Shown: positions 30,761 to 41,425, counted from the stretch's first letter. The stretch is 64,000 nucleotides of DNA from Gari tellinella (GCA_922989275.2 OV277867.1:39670070-39734069), one strand, 5' to 3'. Numbers and translations: made by a program. Notes: a model not told the origin generated them from the letters alone.

Positions 30761-30912
30761 ACCCATTACCCCAAAGCCTGTTTCTAGTTCTGAAGACATG
30801 TCAGAACCATTAAAGCAGGTTGAAAGTAAAGCACATGTTTATTACTATACAAATTGGAACTATTTTCTTCAGTGGAGGAAAACATTAAATGTGCTAATGG
30901 CAATTTTTTTAT
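30759..30912 (-). mobile_element. A-family MITE with central deletion
   Basis: TTAACCCATTACCCCAAAGC left end; half the beta core then TTCTTCAGTGGAGGAAAAC; right end eroded. Confidence 0.7.
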
Positions 30913-30977
30913 GTAGGAAACAAAATTTATTTGCTTATGCACTGTAACTAGAATTTCTTAAAATTTATTTTCAAATT

Positions 30978-31197
30978 AACTCTTTGCATGCTAGCGGCTG
31001 ATAAATCCGCCACAGTAATTGCCTTTGCAAACAGCTTGGATCCAGATGAGACGCCGCATAATGCGGCGTTTCATCAGGATCCAAACTGTTTGACACTCTG
31101 ACCATGTTTTGAAAATAAATTTAGAAAAATATATTTTAGAACAATAGCAGACGACATAATCCGGTTTATTTGGAAAGAAAATGTTTTCTCTACTGTC
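30978..31197. mobile_element. C/H chimera
   Basis: C-type left end TTAACTCTTTGCATGCTAGC and alpha core with CGCCGCATAATGCGGCG, but an H-type right end GGAAAGAAAATGTTTTCTC then TACTGT. Confidence 0.65.
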
Positions 31198-31317
31198 TGC
31201 AGGCTGCACACGGAGCACAAACTGCTAACCTAAACAGCAAATAGTGGTAACTGAACAAGCTACAGGATTGACCATACAGGGATAACTTGTTTGACCAAAC
31301 ATCCTTGTTTAACCCCT

Positions 31318-31573
31318 TACAGTGGAGAATCTGTTATTCTTTCCCGTTTAAACGCAAACGTACGCAAACGCAAAGCACTAAAACGTAGAAAAGAACAACT
31401 TTTGGACAATTCTGATAATTCATGTTTATCTTGGTGGCAAACAGTTTGGAGCCTGATCAGACGCCGGGTTACCCGGCGTCTGATCTGGCTCCAAACTGTT
31501 TGCAAGTACAGTTGTAAATAATAGTTTTAGCGTAAACGCGTTTATTGGGAAAGAATAACAGATTCTCCACTGT
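31318..31573. mobile_element. H-family MITE, near-perfect
   Basis: TACAGTGGAGAATCTGTTAT and exact inverse ATAACAGATTCTCCACTGTA; alpha core AACAGTTTGGAGCCTGATC with CGCCGGGTTACCCGGCG apex. Confidence 0.9.
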
Positions 31574-31912
31574 ACCTGCCAATTAAAATGGTTGTTTGCA
31601 AACATTTAATGGTTATAGAGTACAATCAATATGTAAGAGGTTGTAGCTTGTTTTACCCCAAAGTTTAATCAGAACCTATCAAGCATAAATTTGTTTCATG
31701 ACAGTGTAATCAATTCAGAAAATTTAATTATTAAACCTGTCTACCTTGACACTCTAAACGGACTCATCTATGTTTATATTGACTCTTGGGAGTCTTCCAA
31801 AAAGTATTTAAAACTATGGCTAACAGAGTAGATCCAAATCAGATGGCTCCTCTGTTTGCAAAGGATGTATATACACCACTTTACTTATATAATGTTTCCT
31901 ATATAGTAGGGG

Positions 31913-32131
31913 ATAACTCTTTGCATGCAAACAGCGGAATCGTGATTGTCAATGCACACAATTTGGATCCTGATCTGACGCTGCCTAACACAGCGTCTCA
32001 TCAGGATCCCAACAGTACTGTTTGAGTCACTCTGACTCTGTCTTGAGCAGAAATTTTGACTTTTTTTTTTTAGAAAATGGCAGACCATAATTGTTGCAGA
32101 TGAAGAAATAACCCAGCATGCAGAGTTTAAG
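31913..32131. mobile_element. C-family MITE, diverged
   Basis: AACTCTTTGCATGCAAACAG to CCCAGCATGCAGAGTTTAA; AATTTGGATCCTGATCTGAC with inverse. Confidence 0.65.
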
Positions 32132-32487
32132 ACAGGTATTTGTCTGGTCATTGTCTGCACTGTTTACAATATTTCTAAGTAAAACAAAAGTTTGTACTAT
32201 TGTTGAGACAGCGCATAGATAATGTTTTTCAAAACAGAAAGAAGCCATTTGAAATCTTAAGAATTTAAAGGACAAGTTAATAACCTCCTGTTGTGAAAAC
32301 CCAGGCTCTATTTGTAATTTTATCAATTTATACTACCCTTGTCCTTGTAAAATCTTTTTAAAAGTAATTACACGTGCAAACAGTTAATTTCCCTCGTTAA
32401 TTTTCATGCAGACAAGCCTATATTACAGTGCAATTATCAAAACCTTTAACCAATAGCTTGAAAAACTGTGGAAAATTCAGTGTATAA
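32132..32487. other. unique-looking stretch
   Basis: No exon or element recognised. Confidence 0.4.
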
Positions 32488-32571
32488 TTAAGGCACATTC
32501 TGCTTTACTTTCAACCTGCTTTAAGTGGATATCTGTCTTCAAAAGAAACAGGCTATGGAGTAAAGGGTTAA
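32488..32571 (+). mobile_element. A-family right half
   Basis: AAGGCACATTCTGCTTTAC to CTATGGAGTAAAGGGTTAA; the left half is absent. Confidence 0.7.
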
Positions 32572-32672
32572 ACTGCCATCTAGATTTCATACTGAGAAAA
32601 ATCCTTGCATTAGCTGAAGCCACTGAGATTGGACAAGTTAGCATACAGATGGAGAAGGGGTTATTCTCTCCC

Positions 32673-33176
32673 TTATAACCCACTACCCCATAAATGTGCT
32701 TTTTTACGCCTCTAATTTATTCCTTCACTGTAGAAAATGGTTCCAATTTATACAGCCATGAATATGTATTTTAAGAAACATTTTCTACATTTAAGCAGAT
32801 GGAAGTTTAACTCTTTGAACCCTAGTCCCGCATATAGGCGTTCTTTTAAAGCAGTGTACATGTGAATAGTATACCTGTCCTATGCAAACAGTGAAGACCC
32901 AGATCAGAGGGCTCCGAAAGGAGCCCTCTGATCAGGGTATTCACTGTTTGTCATAATGCCAAACATTGGCAAAAACAACCCTTGAAAGTCAGAAATGGGC
33001 TAGACTAAAATGGAAACTGGAATTGTCCATTTAAAGTTTTAGGGAGGAAAGAGTTAAAGCAGCAGGCTGAAAGTAAAACAGAATGTGCCTTAAGGCACAT
33101 TCTGCTTTACTTTCAACCTACTTTAAGTGGTAATCTGTCTCCAAAACTATAAACCTGATGAGGGGTAATGGGTTAA
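32673..33176 (+). mobile_element. A-family MITE hosting a B element
   Basis: TTATAACCCACTACCCCATA to GAGGGGTAATGGGTTAA. The B copy sits between GGAAG and AGCAGCAGGCTGAAAG, at the first stem TTAA of the beta core. Confidence 0.8.
32817..33057 (+). mobile_element. B-family MITE inside an A element
   Basis: TTAACTCTTTGAACCCTAGT to GGGAGGAAAGAGTTAA; complete alpha hairpin with AGGGCTCCGAAAGGAGCCCT apex. Confidence 0.88.
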
Positions 33177-33390
33177 CTCTTTCACTGCCCATGGTGCAAT
33201 CGTCTTTATTGGCAAACAGTTTGAATACAGATCAGACACCGCATAACGCAGCATCTGATTAGGATGCAAATTGTTAAAACACTGGTATCAATATGTCTGT
33301 AAGTCAACATTTTAAACAAAATCAATTTGGCATAAAATTGCAGCCGATAAATTTTTAGAAGACAGCAATTGGGCAGTGAAATAGTTTACT
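33173..33390. mobile_element. C-family MITE sharing TTAA with the A element on its left
   Basis: TTAACTCTTTCACTGCCCAT to GGGCAGTGAAATAGTTTA; AACAGTTTGAATACAGATC and diverged inverse. Confidence 0.65.
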
Positions 33391-33444
33391 TTTACACAAA
33401 ATGAAATGTGTGTGCAATGCAATAATTTATAGAAAATGGCATTC

Positions 33445-33662
33445 TTAATTTTTGCATGCTGGGTAATTTTTTTCATTTGCAACAATTGTCATCTGTTTGT
33501 GTTCTTAAAATAGAAATTTCAAAGTTTCTTTTCAAAACAGGGTCAGATCGTGTGTCAAACAGTTTTGATCCTGATAAGACACAGCATTACGTGGCATCTC
33601 ATCAGGATCCAAACTGTTTGTAAAAGTTATCATGGTTCCACCGCTAGCATGCTAAGAGTTAA
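33445..33662. mobile_element. C-family MITE
   Basis: TTTTTGCATGCTGGGTAATT to GCTAGCATGCTAAGAGTTAA; alpha core present. Confidence 0.75.
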
Positions 33663-33683
33663 AAATTGTATGTCATTGTTGTT

Positions 33684-33895
33684 TGTAACTCTTTGCATGC
33701 TAGGTAATTTTTTCGTCTGCAACTGTTCTAAAATTAGAATTTGCAAAATTTCTATTAAATTCAGTGTCAGTCTTGATGGCAAACAGTTTGGATCCTGATG
33801 AGACGCCGCATTATGCGGCGTCTCATCTGGATCCAAACTGTTTGCAAAGGTAATCACTGTGGCAGATATATCTACCGCTAGCATGCAAAGAGTTA
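33684..33895. mobile_element. C-family MITE
   Basis: TAACTCTTTGCATGCTAGG to GCTAGCATGCAAAGAGTTAA; perfect apex CGCCGCATTATGCGGCG. Confidence 0.85.
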
Positions 33896-33947
33896 AAATT
33901 AAAATTTAGGCATTTTGACTGAAACAAATGAAATATTGATTGAAGGG

Positions 33948-34025
33948 TAAATCAGTTTGGATCCTGATCAGATCCAATCTGGATCCAGACTGTTTGCAAA
34001 TGCCTGCGAGGGGCACTGAAAGAGT
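33948..34025. mobile_element. shortened alpha core
   Basis: CAGTTTGGATCCTGATCAGA and CTGGATCCAGACTGTTTGC, followed by an I/C-like end GGGCACTGAAAGAG. Confidence 0.55.
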
Positions 34026-34258
34026 TTAACCCATTACTCCATAGATACACATTGTTACACCTTTGAATTATTCATCCACTAGAGAAAATAGTTCCAATTT
34101 ATACAGTTATAAATATATACCAAAAGAAATATTTTCTTAAATTTAGCAGACGATAGCTTAAAGGGGGTTGAAAGTAAAGAAGAACACACATTAAGGCACA
34201 TTCTGCTTTACTGTCAACCTCCTTTTAGTGATCACATATCTTCAAACCTAGAAATAGT
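34026..34258 (+). mobile_element. A-family MITE, right end lost
   Basis: TTAACCCATTACTCCATAGA left end, beta core, CCTAGAAATAG, then joined to the next A copy. Confidence 0.75.
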
Positions 34259-34525
34259 TTATCCCATTACCCCATAGTCTATTTCTAGTTTTGAAGATAG
34301 GTGACCACTTAAAGCAGGTCGAAAGTAAAGCAGAATGCGCCTTAAGGCACATTCTGCTTTACTTTCATCCTGCTTTAAGGTACAATCTGCAAGAATATAG
34401 AAAATATTTCTAATGATAAATATTCATGACTGTATAAATTTGAACTATTTTCTTCAATGTAGGAAAAGTTTAGAAGCGTAAAAAGGCGTATTTATGGGGT
34501 AATGGGTTAAGGGGTAATGGGTTAA
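34258..34525 (-). mobile_element. A-family MITE with duplicated right terminus
   Basis: TTATCCCATTACCCCATAGT left end; the terminus GGGGTAATGGGTTAA is present twice in tandem at 34496-34525. Confidence 0.82.
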
Positions 34526-34768
34526 TAGTACATTGTATACAAATGTAATATGAACAGGCTATAGCATATGCCACAAACCCCTCATGCTGTTAGTAAGTGT
34601 GGTTTACATTGGAGGCATGTCACAGGAAAATGGAATTTTTTCAGACATTGTGAAAAGGGCAGCTGCATGCTTATATAGAAACAGCTTCAGCTTCTCTCGT
34701 AGTAATTACAGCTGCCTCTTTCAGAAATAAGTTCTTTTATATGGGTCTACACCGCTTTCAATGTCCGA

Positions 34769-35047
34769 TTTGTTTTGATTTGTTTTGATTTTACGTCGCT
34801 TTCAACAGTATTTCAGTCATATTGCGATGACCAGCTAATTACAGGTGGAGGAAAACCCCAGAAGCCCTTTAAGCACTGTTTCAGGCACAAATTGGCAACT
34901 GGGTAGAACCACCGACCTTCCGCAAGCCAGCTGGAAGGCTTCCCCACATCAAAAATCTGAACGACCCTACTGGGATTCGAACTCACAGCGGTGACGAGCT
35001 CAGTGATGTAAGTCACAGTGACTATACCACTAGGCCACGGAAGCCCC
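34769..35047 (-). mobile_element. tRNA-derived SINE with Meta-domain-like body
   Basis: On the minus strand: GGGGCTTCCGTGGCCTAGTG with box A, GAGTTCGAATCCC box B, then GCTTGCGGAAGGTCGGTGG and CCTCCACCTGTAATTAGC body, ending GCGACGTAAAATC plus an A-rich tail. Flanking 14-bp duplications CTTTCAATGTCYGA at 34755-34768 and 35048-35061 differ at one base. This is a complete retrotransposed copy. Confidence 0.85.
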
Positions 35048-35168
35048 CTTTCAATGTCTGAAAAGTGAAAACCATTTTTTCTTGTGGCATGCTCATAATG
35101 TAACATGAAATATATAAACTCAATACAAAAAGCCCAAATCAGCGTAAGCAACTGAAATCAATCTTGTA

Positions 35169-35346
35169 TTAACTCTTTGGATGATGGTTTTTTTCCCCTC
35201 TTCAACAATTGTTGGTTGCTTAAGTGTTCTAAAAAATAAACAAAAAACAGGGTCAGATTGCCAAACTGTTTGGACCATGATGAGATGTTACATTATGCGA
35301 TCTCTCATCAGGATCAGAGCTGTTTGCAAGGGTAATCATGGTTTTT
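35169..35346. mobile_element. C-family MITE, decayed
   Basis: TTAACTCTTTGGATGATGG left end; AACTGTTTGGACCATGATG and CATCAGGATCAGAGCTG. Confidence 0.6.
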
Positions 35347-35557
35347 ATTCCTACATGAAAATTGTTCAGTGACCATTCTTATAATAGAGAAACTGCAGGT
35401 TTTCTTTAATCAAGGTGATTTCTTAACACAAATAAAAAAATGAATTTTCAAGTGGATAGTTTATGCTGTGGTGTTTTATGTTGTACTTTGTAATATTTAA
35501 GGTGTTATGTTTGATGTAATGTGTACACTTGTATGTAGAAATGTTTCATGATGTTCT

Positions 35558-35722
35558 TTTAACCCATTACTCCACAAAACGCCTTTTTACACCTTTCATT
35601 TATTCCTCAACTGAAGAAAATAGTTCCACTTTATACAATCATGAATATGCACCGTACGAAATTGTTTCTATATTCTACCAGATGGTAGCAAAAAGCAGGC
35701 TGGAAGTAGAGCAGAATGCACC
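35558..35722 (+). mobile_element. A-family left half
   Basis: TTAACCCATTACTCCACAAA through GCAGGCTGGAAGTAGAGC to the core apex, where another A copy begins at TTAA; the right half is absent. Confidence 0.75.
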
Positions 35723-35969
35723 TTAACCCTTTACCCCATAGCCTGTTTCTAGTTCTGAAGATAGGTGACTACTTAAAGCAGGTTGAAAGTAAAGCAGAAT
35801 GTGCCGAACGGCTCATTCTGCTTTACTTTCAGCCTGCTTTAAGCTACCATCAGCTAGAATATAGAATATATTTCTTAGATATACATTTGCGACTGTATAA
35901 ATTGGAACTATATTCTTCTGTGTAGGAATAAATTAAAGCCGTTAAAAGATGTTTTTATGGGGTAATGGC
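35723..35969 (-). mobile_element. A-family MITE inserted at an A-core apex
   Basis: TTAACCCTTTACCCCATAGC to TTTTTATGGGGTAATGGC; complete beta core. Confidence 0.8.
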
Positions 35970-36084
35970 AACCATATGGCAAATTGACAAAATAAAACTA
36001 GATGTGTTTGTAAAACAATTTGATGCCTTGCGGTATGCTTTACCATAAATGCAAACAATTTACTTTTAGTCCATAACTGATCTA

Positions 36085-36140
36085 AACACAATAGGTGAAC
36101 CTAGGTCACAGGTCAAGGTCAAAGATAAAGGTCATCAACT
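36085..36140. repeat. AGGTCA-rich repeat fragment
   Basis: AACCTAGGTCACAGGTCAAG, then GGTCAAAG and AAGGTCATC. Probably a fragment of an AGGTCA minisatellite or HINE-related repeat. Confidence 0.45.
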
Positions 36141-36314
36141 GGCATGCAACATGGTGTACTCATTGATGCACATAAGTATATTGTCTGCACTAGCTGTAGT
36201 TCAACAACTGAACTACAGGGTTCCCTCTCTATAACAACATCCAATGGGAGACAAATATTGTATGTGTTGTTTGGAGGGCATTGTAATAGGGAGGGAAATA
36301 CATTTATGTTTTTG

Positions 36315-36386
36315 CAAACAGCTTGAATCCAGATCAGACACCGCTAAACGCGGCATCTGATCTGGATTCAAGCTGTTTGTCACTGA
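36315..36386. mobile_element. alpha-core hairpin without ends
   Basis: GCAAACAGCTTGAATCCAG and CTGGATTCAAGCTGTTTG; apex CACCGCTAAACGCGG. Confidence 0.6.
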
Positions 36387-36610
36387 TCATTATGTTTTTT
36401 CTGTTAAAATGTCAAATATGTGACAGGAAAACTGCAGATGACAGTTTTAAGTAGTCGATATTGCTGCTGTGAAAACTATTGGACATAATTGTCTTTATTT
36501 GGAAACAGCAGCAAGGGTTGTTGTAAGGAGGGACTCATTGTTCTGAGGAGGAAGGGAGCACTGTAAAACAAAAAAACTTTATTGCAGAGGTCAAAGTAAT
36601 CAACTGCTTT

Positions 36611-36803
36611 CAGGGCTCCAGATAAGGGGAGTTTTTCAAAAACTAAAATCTTTATTTCTGAATTAAACCCTATGGTGTCACTAATCATTAGAATCGTCTC
36701 AAAGAGACGATTCTAATGAGTAGTCACACCATAGGATTTGGTGCTGAAATGAGTGAGAAATGATGATTTTGTTCAATTTACTCCCCCTTATCAGGGACTC
36801 TGG
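36611..36803. mobile_element. E-family MITE
   Basis: CAGGGCTCCAGATAAGGGG to CTCCCCCTTATCAGGGACTC; core ATTAGAATCGTCTC with inverse. Confidence 0.8.
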
Positions 36804-37134
36804 CTTTGTTATATGCTCTACTCATTCAGGTGCATAAGTATAATTATGAAGTTGAGTCCACTTAAATGCAAAAGCTTAACCTGGTGTATGGACCAATCAG
36901 AATCAATATCGTTTGGCTCTGTGGCTGTTCTCAGTAATACAGTTTTATGATCCTGCAGAAAACATACTGTAGTAAGCAATGGAAAATATAACTCAAAATA
37001 TGCTCTAACTTGACTTTTAGCCCTATTCCTGCTTATAATTAAATAAATAAAAACAACTATTGTCTGAACTGTTACATTGGATAACAAAATAAGGTAAAAT
37101 TTCTCAAGGAAAGAATGCCGACTGATACCAGGTG

Positions 37135-37215
37135 GTTCCTATAAGAAAACAGTGCAGATCCTGCTCAGACAACTCCTGGACCTGCTATGTCTGATCTGGG
37201 TATAAAATATTTTCA
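37135..37215. mobile_element. decayed alpha core
   Basis: AACAGTGCAGATCCTGCTC and TATGTCTGATCTGGGTATA. Confidence 0.4.
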
Positions 37216-37359
37216 AAATATGTTAAAGGAAAACGGACAGCTGGTGATAAATATCTTTAAAATGAAAGATATTGAAAAAAAATCGCCTTCTGCCTTTGAA
37301 ATTTTGAAAAATAATAAAAAATAAAGTAGTTAGAGCCGTTTAAACTTTGTGATATATGA

Positions 37360-37496
37360 CTGTGCAGGCGACCATGGGGGCCGCCATTTTGTTTACCTGT
37401 GTGACGTAACTAAGGCCTTCTGCGACCTTCCGGTTATAGCGAGTCTAACCGGGAATGCCGTAGAGTGCGCGGAATTTACATCGATAACATTAATAA
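37360..37496. other. GC-richer segment left of the 37.5-kb ORF
   Basis: GGGGGCCGCCATTTTG, GACGTAAC and CGACCTTCCGGTTATAGCGA make this richer in CpG than its surroundings, and it contains no MITE. It may be an old promoter or 5' UTR; that is inference. Confidence 0.3.
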
Positions 37497-37930
37497 ACTG
37501 AAATACTGAGAAAAATTGGGCATGTGGAGGAAGGTAAAAACACTTTAGAACTTCAGTGTTACGATTTCGATCCTAAATTATCAGAGAATGTAATATTAGA
37601 AGACAGAGACTACGACGGGTCGGGCGAAGAGAAAGCGCATTCGCCGGACGAATTTGCGACTGCAATACTTGTGTATAAATGCCTACAAAGGAGGTTAATA
37701 CTTGCTGAAGAACAAATGAAATGACGATTGGGTGTCTTGGTGACAATGAGTGCATAGCAGAACCATCAAAATTTCGAGCTATTAGTGCTTAATCCAGCCA
37801 TACTTGAGGTAGCGTATATCAGGCAAATATCATAGGACACCGGAATCGGGCACGGATACTCTTGATAATATTTGCATACTGGTTGTGAATAAAGGCATCG
37901 AAGCCCTGTGACTTTCGAAAAAAGTTTCTC
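37497..37930 (+). pseudogene. decayed ORF, possibly P2RX7_C-domain-like
   Basis: Open from 37497 to TGA at 37722. It reads TEILRKIGHVEEGKNTLELQ, CYDFDPKLSENV and an acidic EDRDYDGSGEEKAHS stretch. Beyond the stop, other frames give LNPAILEVAYI and then FAYWL followed by a stop. The order 'LQ.Y.F.P', acidic linker, 'LN..ILEVAYI', 'AYWL' faintly recalls the P2RX7 C-terminal domain family that is expanded in molluscs. The Cys-rich zinc segment expected between them is not readable. No RNA or profile support; it may be an unrelated relic. Confidence 0.3.
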
Positions 37931-38122
37931 CGATATATTTAGTCTTAATTATCTGTTAATATTTCCGTAAATATTAATCATAAACATCTTATGAGCCCGT
38001 AAAAGCGCGACTTTATCTATTCCCTGATAAGCGCGGCTTTCCTTGATAGCAGAAAGTTAAAGGCAGTTGGTGGTTCAAGCAGGATAAAAATATCACCCCA
38101 AGCTTCTACATTATTTCCTGTA

Positions 38123-38364
38123 TCAACTCTTTCCAAACTGAGTAACTCTTGTGGGTTATTACGATCACTTGTGGATCTTTTAAGTTACTAATACATGAAC
38201 CCGTCTACTTGCAATTTTGAGTAGTTTAATATATACCTGCTCTAGATTAGCAAACATTGTAAACCCTGATCAGAGGGCTCCTATAGGAGCCCTCTGATCT
38301 GGGTCTACACTGTTTGCAGATGTAATGAGTATATCTTAAACAGGTCCATGGTGCTGAAAGAGGC
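38123..38364 (+). mobile_element. I-family MITE
   Basis: TCAACTCTTTCCAAACTGAG to CATGGTGCTGAAAGAGG; alpha core with AGGGCTCCTATAGGAGCCCT apex. Confidence 0.75.
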
Positions 38365-38692
38365 AAGCTGTCATACAGAAGGGCTAGTGCCAAACCGTTT
38401 GAACCCCAATCCCATGCCACTATCAGATATGTCAGATCTTGATTCAAACTGATTTATACATTTGTAAATTTCATGCTAGTCCTGCAAAGAATTTCAGAAG
38501 TGATAAAACCGACATACAAACATTCAAGAATTAAAGCACTTACTCTCGCTATCTTGTTTCCATGGCAACTATGATGCATATAAATTTCTTCCAAAAAAAG
38601 ACTTGCAAGCGAAAGCCACCACTGCCAAGTTACTGAAGCGACACTTAAGCTTATTTAGTCTACATACACAAAGTAAGCAGGTGATTCAGAAA

Positions 38693-38887
38693 TTAACCCT
38701 CTCAACACTAAGTATCTCTTGTTGGTTTGTTCCCTCGTGGGTCTTTTAATTACCATACTACTCTAAATTAGCAAACAGTGTAGAACCAGATCAGAGGGCT
38801 CCTCTAGGAGCCCTCTGATCTTGGTCTACACTGTTTGCAAATGTAATGAGTATATCTTAAACAGGTCCATGGTGCTGAAAGAGTTAA
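38693..38887 (+). mobile_element. I-family MITE
   Basis: TTAACCCTCTCAACACTAAG to CATGGTGCTGAAAGAGTTAA; AACAGTGTAGAACCAGATC and inverse. Confidence 0.85.
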
Positions 38888-38947
38888 ATTAGGTCTTAAC
38901 AAGGGCTGTTTGAGACAAGCATAACCCACCTATAATGCCAACATTTC

Positions 38948-39192
38948 TTAACCCATTACTCCAAATATACACATATTGTATGCATTAATTTATTCCTGCA
39001 CTGAAGAAAAAAAATTCCATTTTATACAATCACAAATATGCTCCATTAGAAATATTTGCTATATACTAGCATATTTAATTATTGGTAAATTAACTTAAAA
39101 CAAGCTTAAGGCACATTCTGCTTTACTTTCAACCTACTTTAGTTGGTCACTTGTCTTCTAAGCTAGAAACTGGCTATGGAGTAAAGGGTTAA
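38948..39192 (+). mobile_element. A-family MITE, left core arm deleted
   Basis: TTAACCCATTACTCCAAATA to CTATGGAGTAAAGGGTTAA. Confidence 0.8.
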
Positions 39193-39503
39193 AGAACTGA
39201 TAATGCTTGCATCGAACCCTTAATCATTATCAAAGCTTATGCCGACATGATTTTAAAAGCCCTATGATCAGGGTCTAAACTGTTTGCAAATAAAGTATAT
39301 ATATATTTTCCCACAAAGTATCTTTGTTAATTGTTGTCCAGTTGTCTCTGCCATTTAGCTATAACTAAATACTTGTCAACGTATTAGTTGTTTCCGGACG
39401 AAACAGTTTCATATTAACAAGCAAATACTTTTATAGAAAGAAAGAAACAAATACCATAACTCATGATCACTTGCATAATGCAGGGCAAAAAATACAGAGC
39501 GGC

Positions 39504-39695
39504 CAGGGATCCAGATAAGGGGAGTGTTTCAAAAACTAAAATCTTTATTTCTGCATTAAATCCTATGGTGTCACTACTCATTAGAATCGTCTCAAAGAGA
39601 CGATTCTAATTAGTAGTAACACCATAGGATTTGGTGCAGTATAAGTGAGAAAATGTTGGATTTGTTCAGATTACTCCCCCTTATCTGGAATTCTG
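39504..39695. mobile_element. E-family MITE
   Basis: CAGGGATCCAGATAAGGGG to CCCCCTTATCTGGAATTCTG; core with ATTAGAATCGTCTC. Confidence 0.8.
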
Positions 39696-40359
39696 GAGCC
39701 TAAATAGGAGCTTTCTGCATTAATTTTGTCCTGCATTCAGCAATCACTTAATTTCAAGACAGTTACAATTAAATGTATGGATTTCATTATGGTAGAAAAA
39801 GCACAAACTCAACACACACTCAATTTGTTGCCAATTTCTTTATTTTAACAAAATATATATGCTTTGTTCCTGGAATATTATGTAAATAATGAATATGCAA
39901 ATTGCTGAACAGATACAATCCATGTTATAGGCCAGTTCATTGTCTGTTTGACCAATGAGATCAATCTATACATACTGACTGGCTCTTGAATTCCCTTAGC
40001 ACAGAAAGGTGCACAGTGATTGGTTAACATAACTACCATGAACCAATAGAATCCATCAGCTCACCTTTGCTATACATATCTCTACATTCAAACATATTCT
40101 AACATCTATTTGGAAAAACCATTATCTTTACTTCTTTTCTTCTCACTGTCAATTTAAAGAATCATAAACAAAGGTTAGTTTTAACATGTTTGAACATAAC
40201 TTTGTTAATTCAAAACAACCTTTTTTCTTTAAAAGCTCAACCTAGCCTGAAATTTCTGTTAAACACGCACCTTTGCCTAACATTTCAAATTTCTCAAAAA
40301 TGTAAAATACTGTAAACATCTTGCCCTTACAACCACCAAAACAATGGTTATTTACAGTG
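39696..40359. other. unique-looking AT-rich stretch
   Basis: Apart from GGAGCTTTCTGCATTAATTT (a beta-core right arm) near 39707, nothing recognised; no exon-like ORF. Confidence 0.4.
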
Positions 40360-40611
40360 TTAAAGCCATTACCCAATAAATACGCCTTTTAACGCCTCTA
40401 ATTTATTCCTCCAATGTAGAAATAAGTTCTACTTAAAACTATTATGAACATATTTCATAAGAAATATTTTCTTTATCCAAGCGGATAGTAGCTTAGACCA
40501 GTCTGAAAGTAAAGCAGAATGTGCCTTAAGACACATTCTGCTTTACTTTCAACCTGCTTTAAGTGGTCACCTATCTTCAAAAATAGAAACAGGCTATGGG
40601 GTAGTGAGTTT
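40360..40611 (+). mobile_element. A-family MITE
   Basis: TTAAAGCCATTACCCAATAA to CTATGGGGTAGTGAGTTTA; core GTGCCTTAAGACAC. Confidence 0.8.
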
Positions 40612-40612
40612 A

Positions 40613-40767
40613 GCCTGATGGATGCTTAAGCAAGATGAAAGTAAAGCAGAAAGCTCCTTCAGGAGCTTTCTGCTTTGCTTTTATCTTGCTTTAAGCTGTC
40701 CTTTATTCTAAATAGCATACAGTGTGCATTACTTTGAGTGATGGTAATGACAAGACTTTACTGTAGT
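40613..40767. mobile_element. G-family MITE, right part
   Basis: AAGCAAGATGAAAGTAAAGC with perfect apex AAGCTCCTTCAGGAGCTT; right end ACAAGACTTTACTGTA. Confidence 0.7.
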
Positions 40768-40872
40768 ATTAACACACCAGTGAATAAATATCTTTGACTG
40801 ATTACAATTCTATTATTTAATATCCCAAGTCTTCACCACCATACAGTTGTGATAGGAGAATCCCTATATACT

Positions 40873-41110
40873 TTAACCCATTACCCCATAAATACACCTT
40901 TTTACGCCTCTAGTTTATTCATCAATTGAGGAAAATACAGTTATGAATGTGTACCTTAAGAAATATTTCTATATCCTAGCAGATTTTTGCTTCAAGCAGG
41001 CTGAAAGTAAAGCAGAATGCGCCTTAAGGCGCATTCTGCTTTACTTTCGACCTGCTTTAAGTAGTTTTGGTTTTTTTTAAACTAGAAACAGGCTATGGGG
41101 TAATGGGTTG
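40873..41110 (+). mobile_element. A-family MITE
   Basis: TTAACCCATTACCCCATA to CTATGGGGTAATGGGTTG; core apex GCGCCTTAAGGCGC. Confidence 0.88.
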
Positions 41111-41154
41111 AGGATCATAACAGTTTGCACACTACAGGAGAATTCATAATAACT

Positions 41155-41345
41155 GTTGTGAACGATTTGGATCCAGATTCGATGCAGAGACACCCTGCAT
41201 TTCATCTGGATCTAAACTGTTAGACACTCTGATGATTTGTTTTTGCTGCAAGAGAGTGCAGATATTGTGACAAAAAATTTGGATGCCGATGATAGCCCTC
41301 ATTTTATGGGGATCTGACCTGGATCCAAACAATTTGATATGGTCC
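41155..41345. mobile_element. two decayed C-type alpha cores in a row
   Basis: GATTTGGATCCAGATTCGAT with TCATCTGGATCTAAACTG, then AATTTGGATGCCGATGATAG with CCTGGATCCAAACAATTTG. Confidence 0.5.
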
Positions 41346-41425
41346 CAAACACTGGTCAATAGAGATCAAAGAGTTGAAGTTCTTTTTTAACGAAAAAAAA
41401 AGAAAGAAAACAAATCAAAAACAGT

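Noticed and set aside
33550..33884. Small ORFs on both strands with repeated 'SLDPDET..NAASHQDPNC'-like peptides (also at 31291-31521, 43336-43641, 48525-49297, 60557-61171)
   Set aside because: They are translations of the alpha hairpin of the C, H and L MITEs, read in both directions. They appear wherever the hairpin occurs and have no independent start or splice context.
34813..35151. 112-codon minus-strand ORF
   Set aside because: It coincides with the tRNA-derived SINE, including its pol III promoter boxes. The translation has no coding signature.
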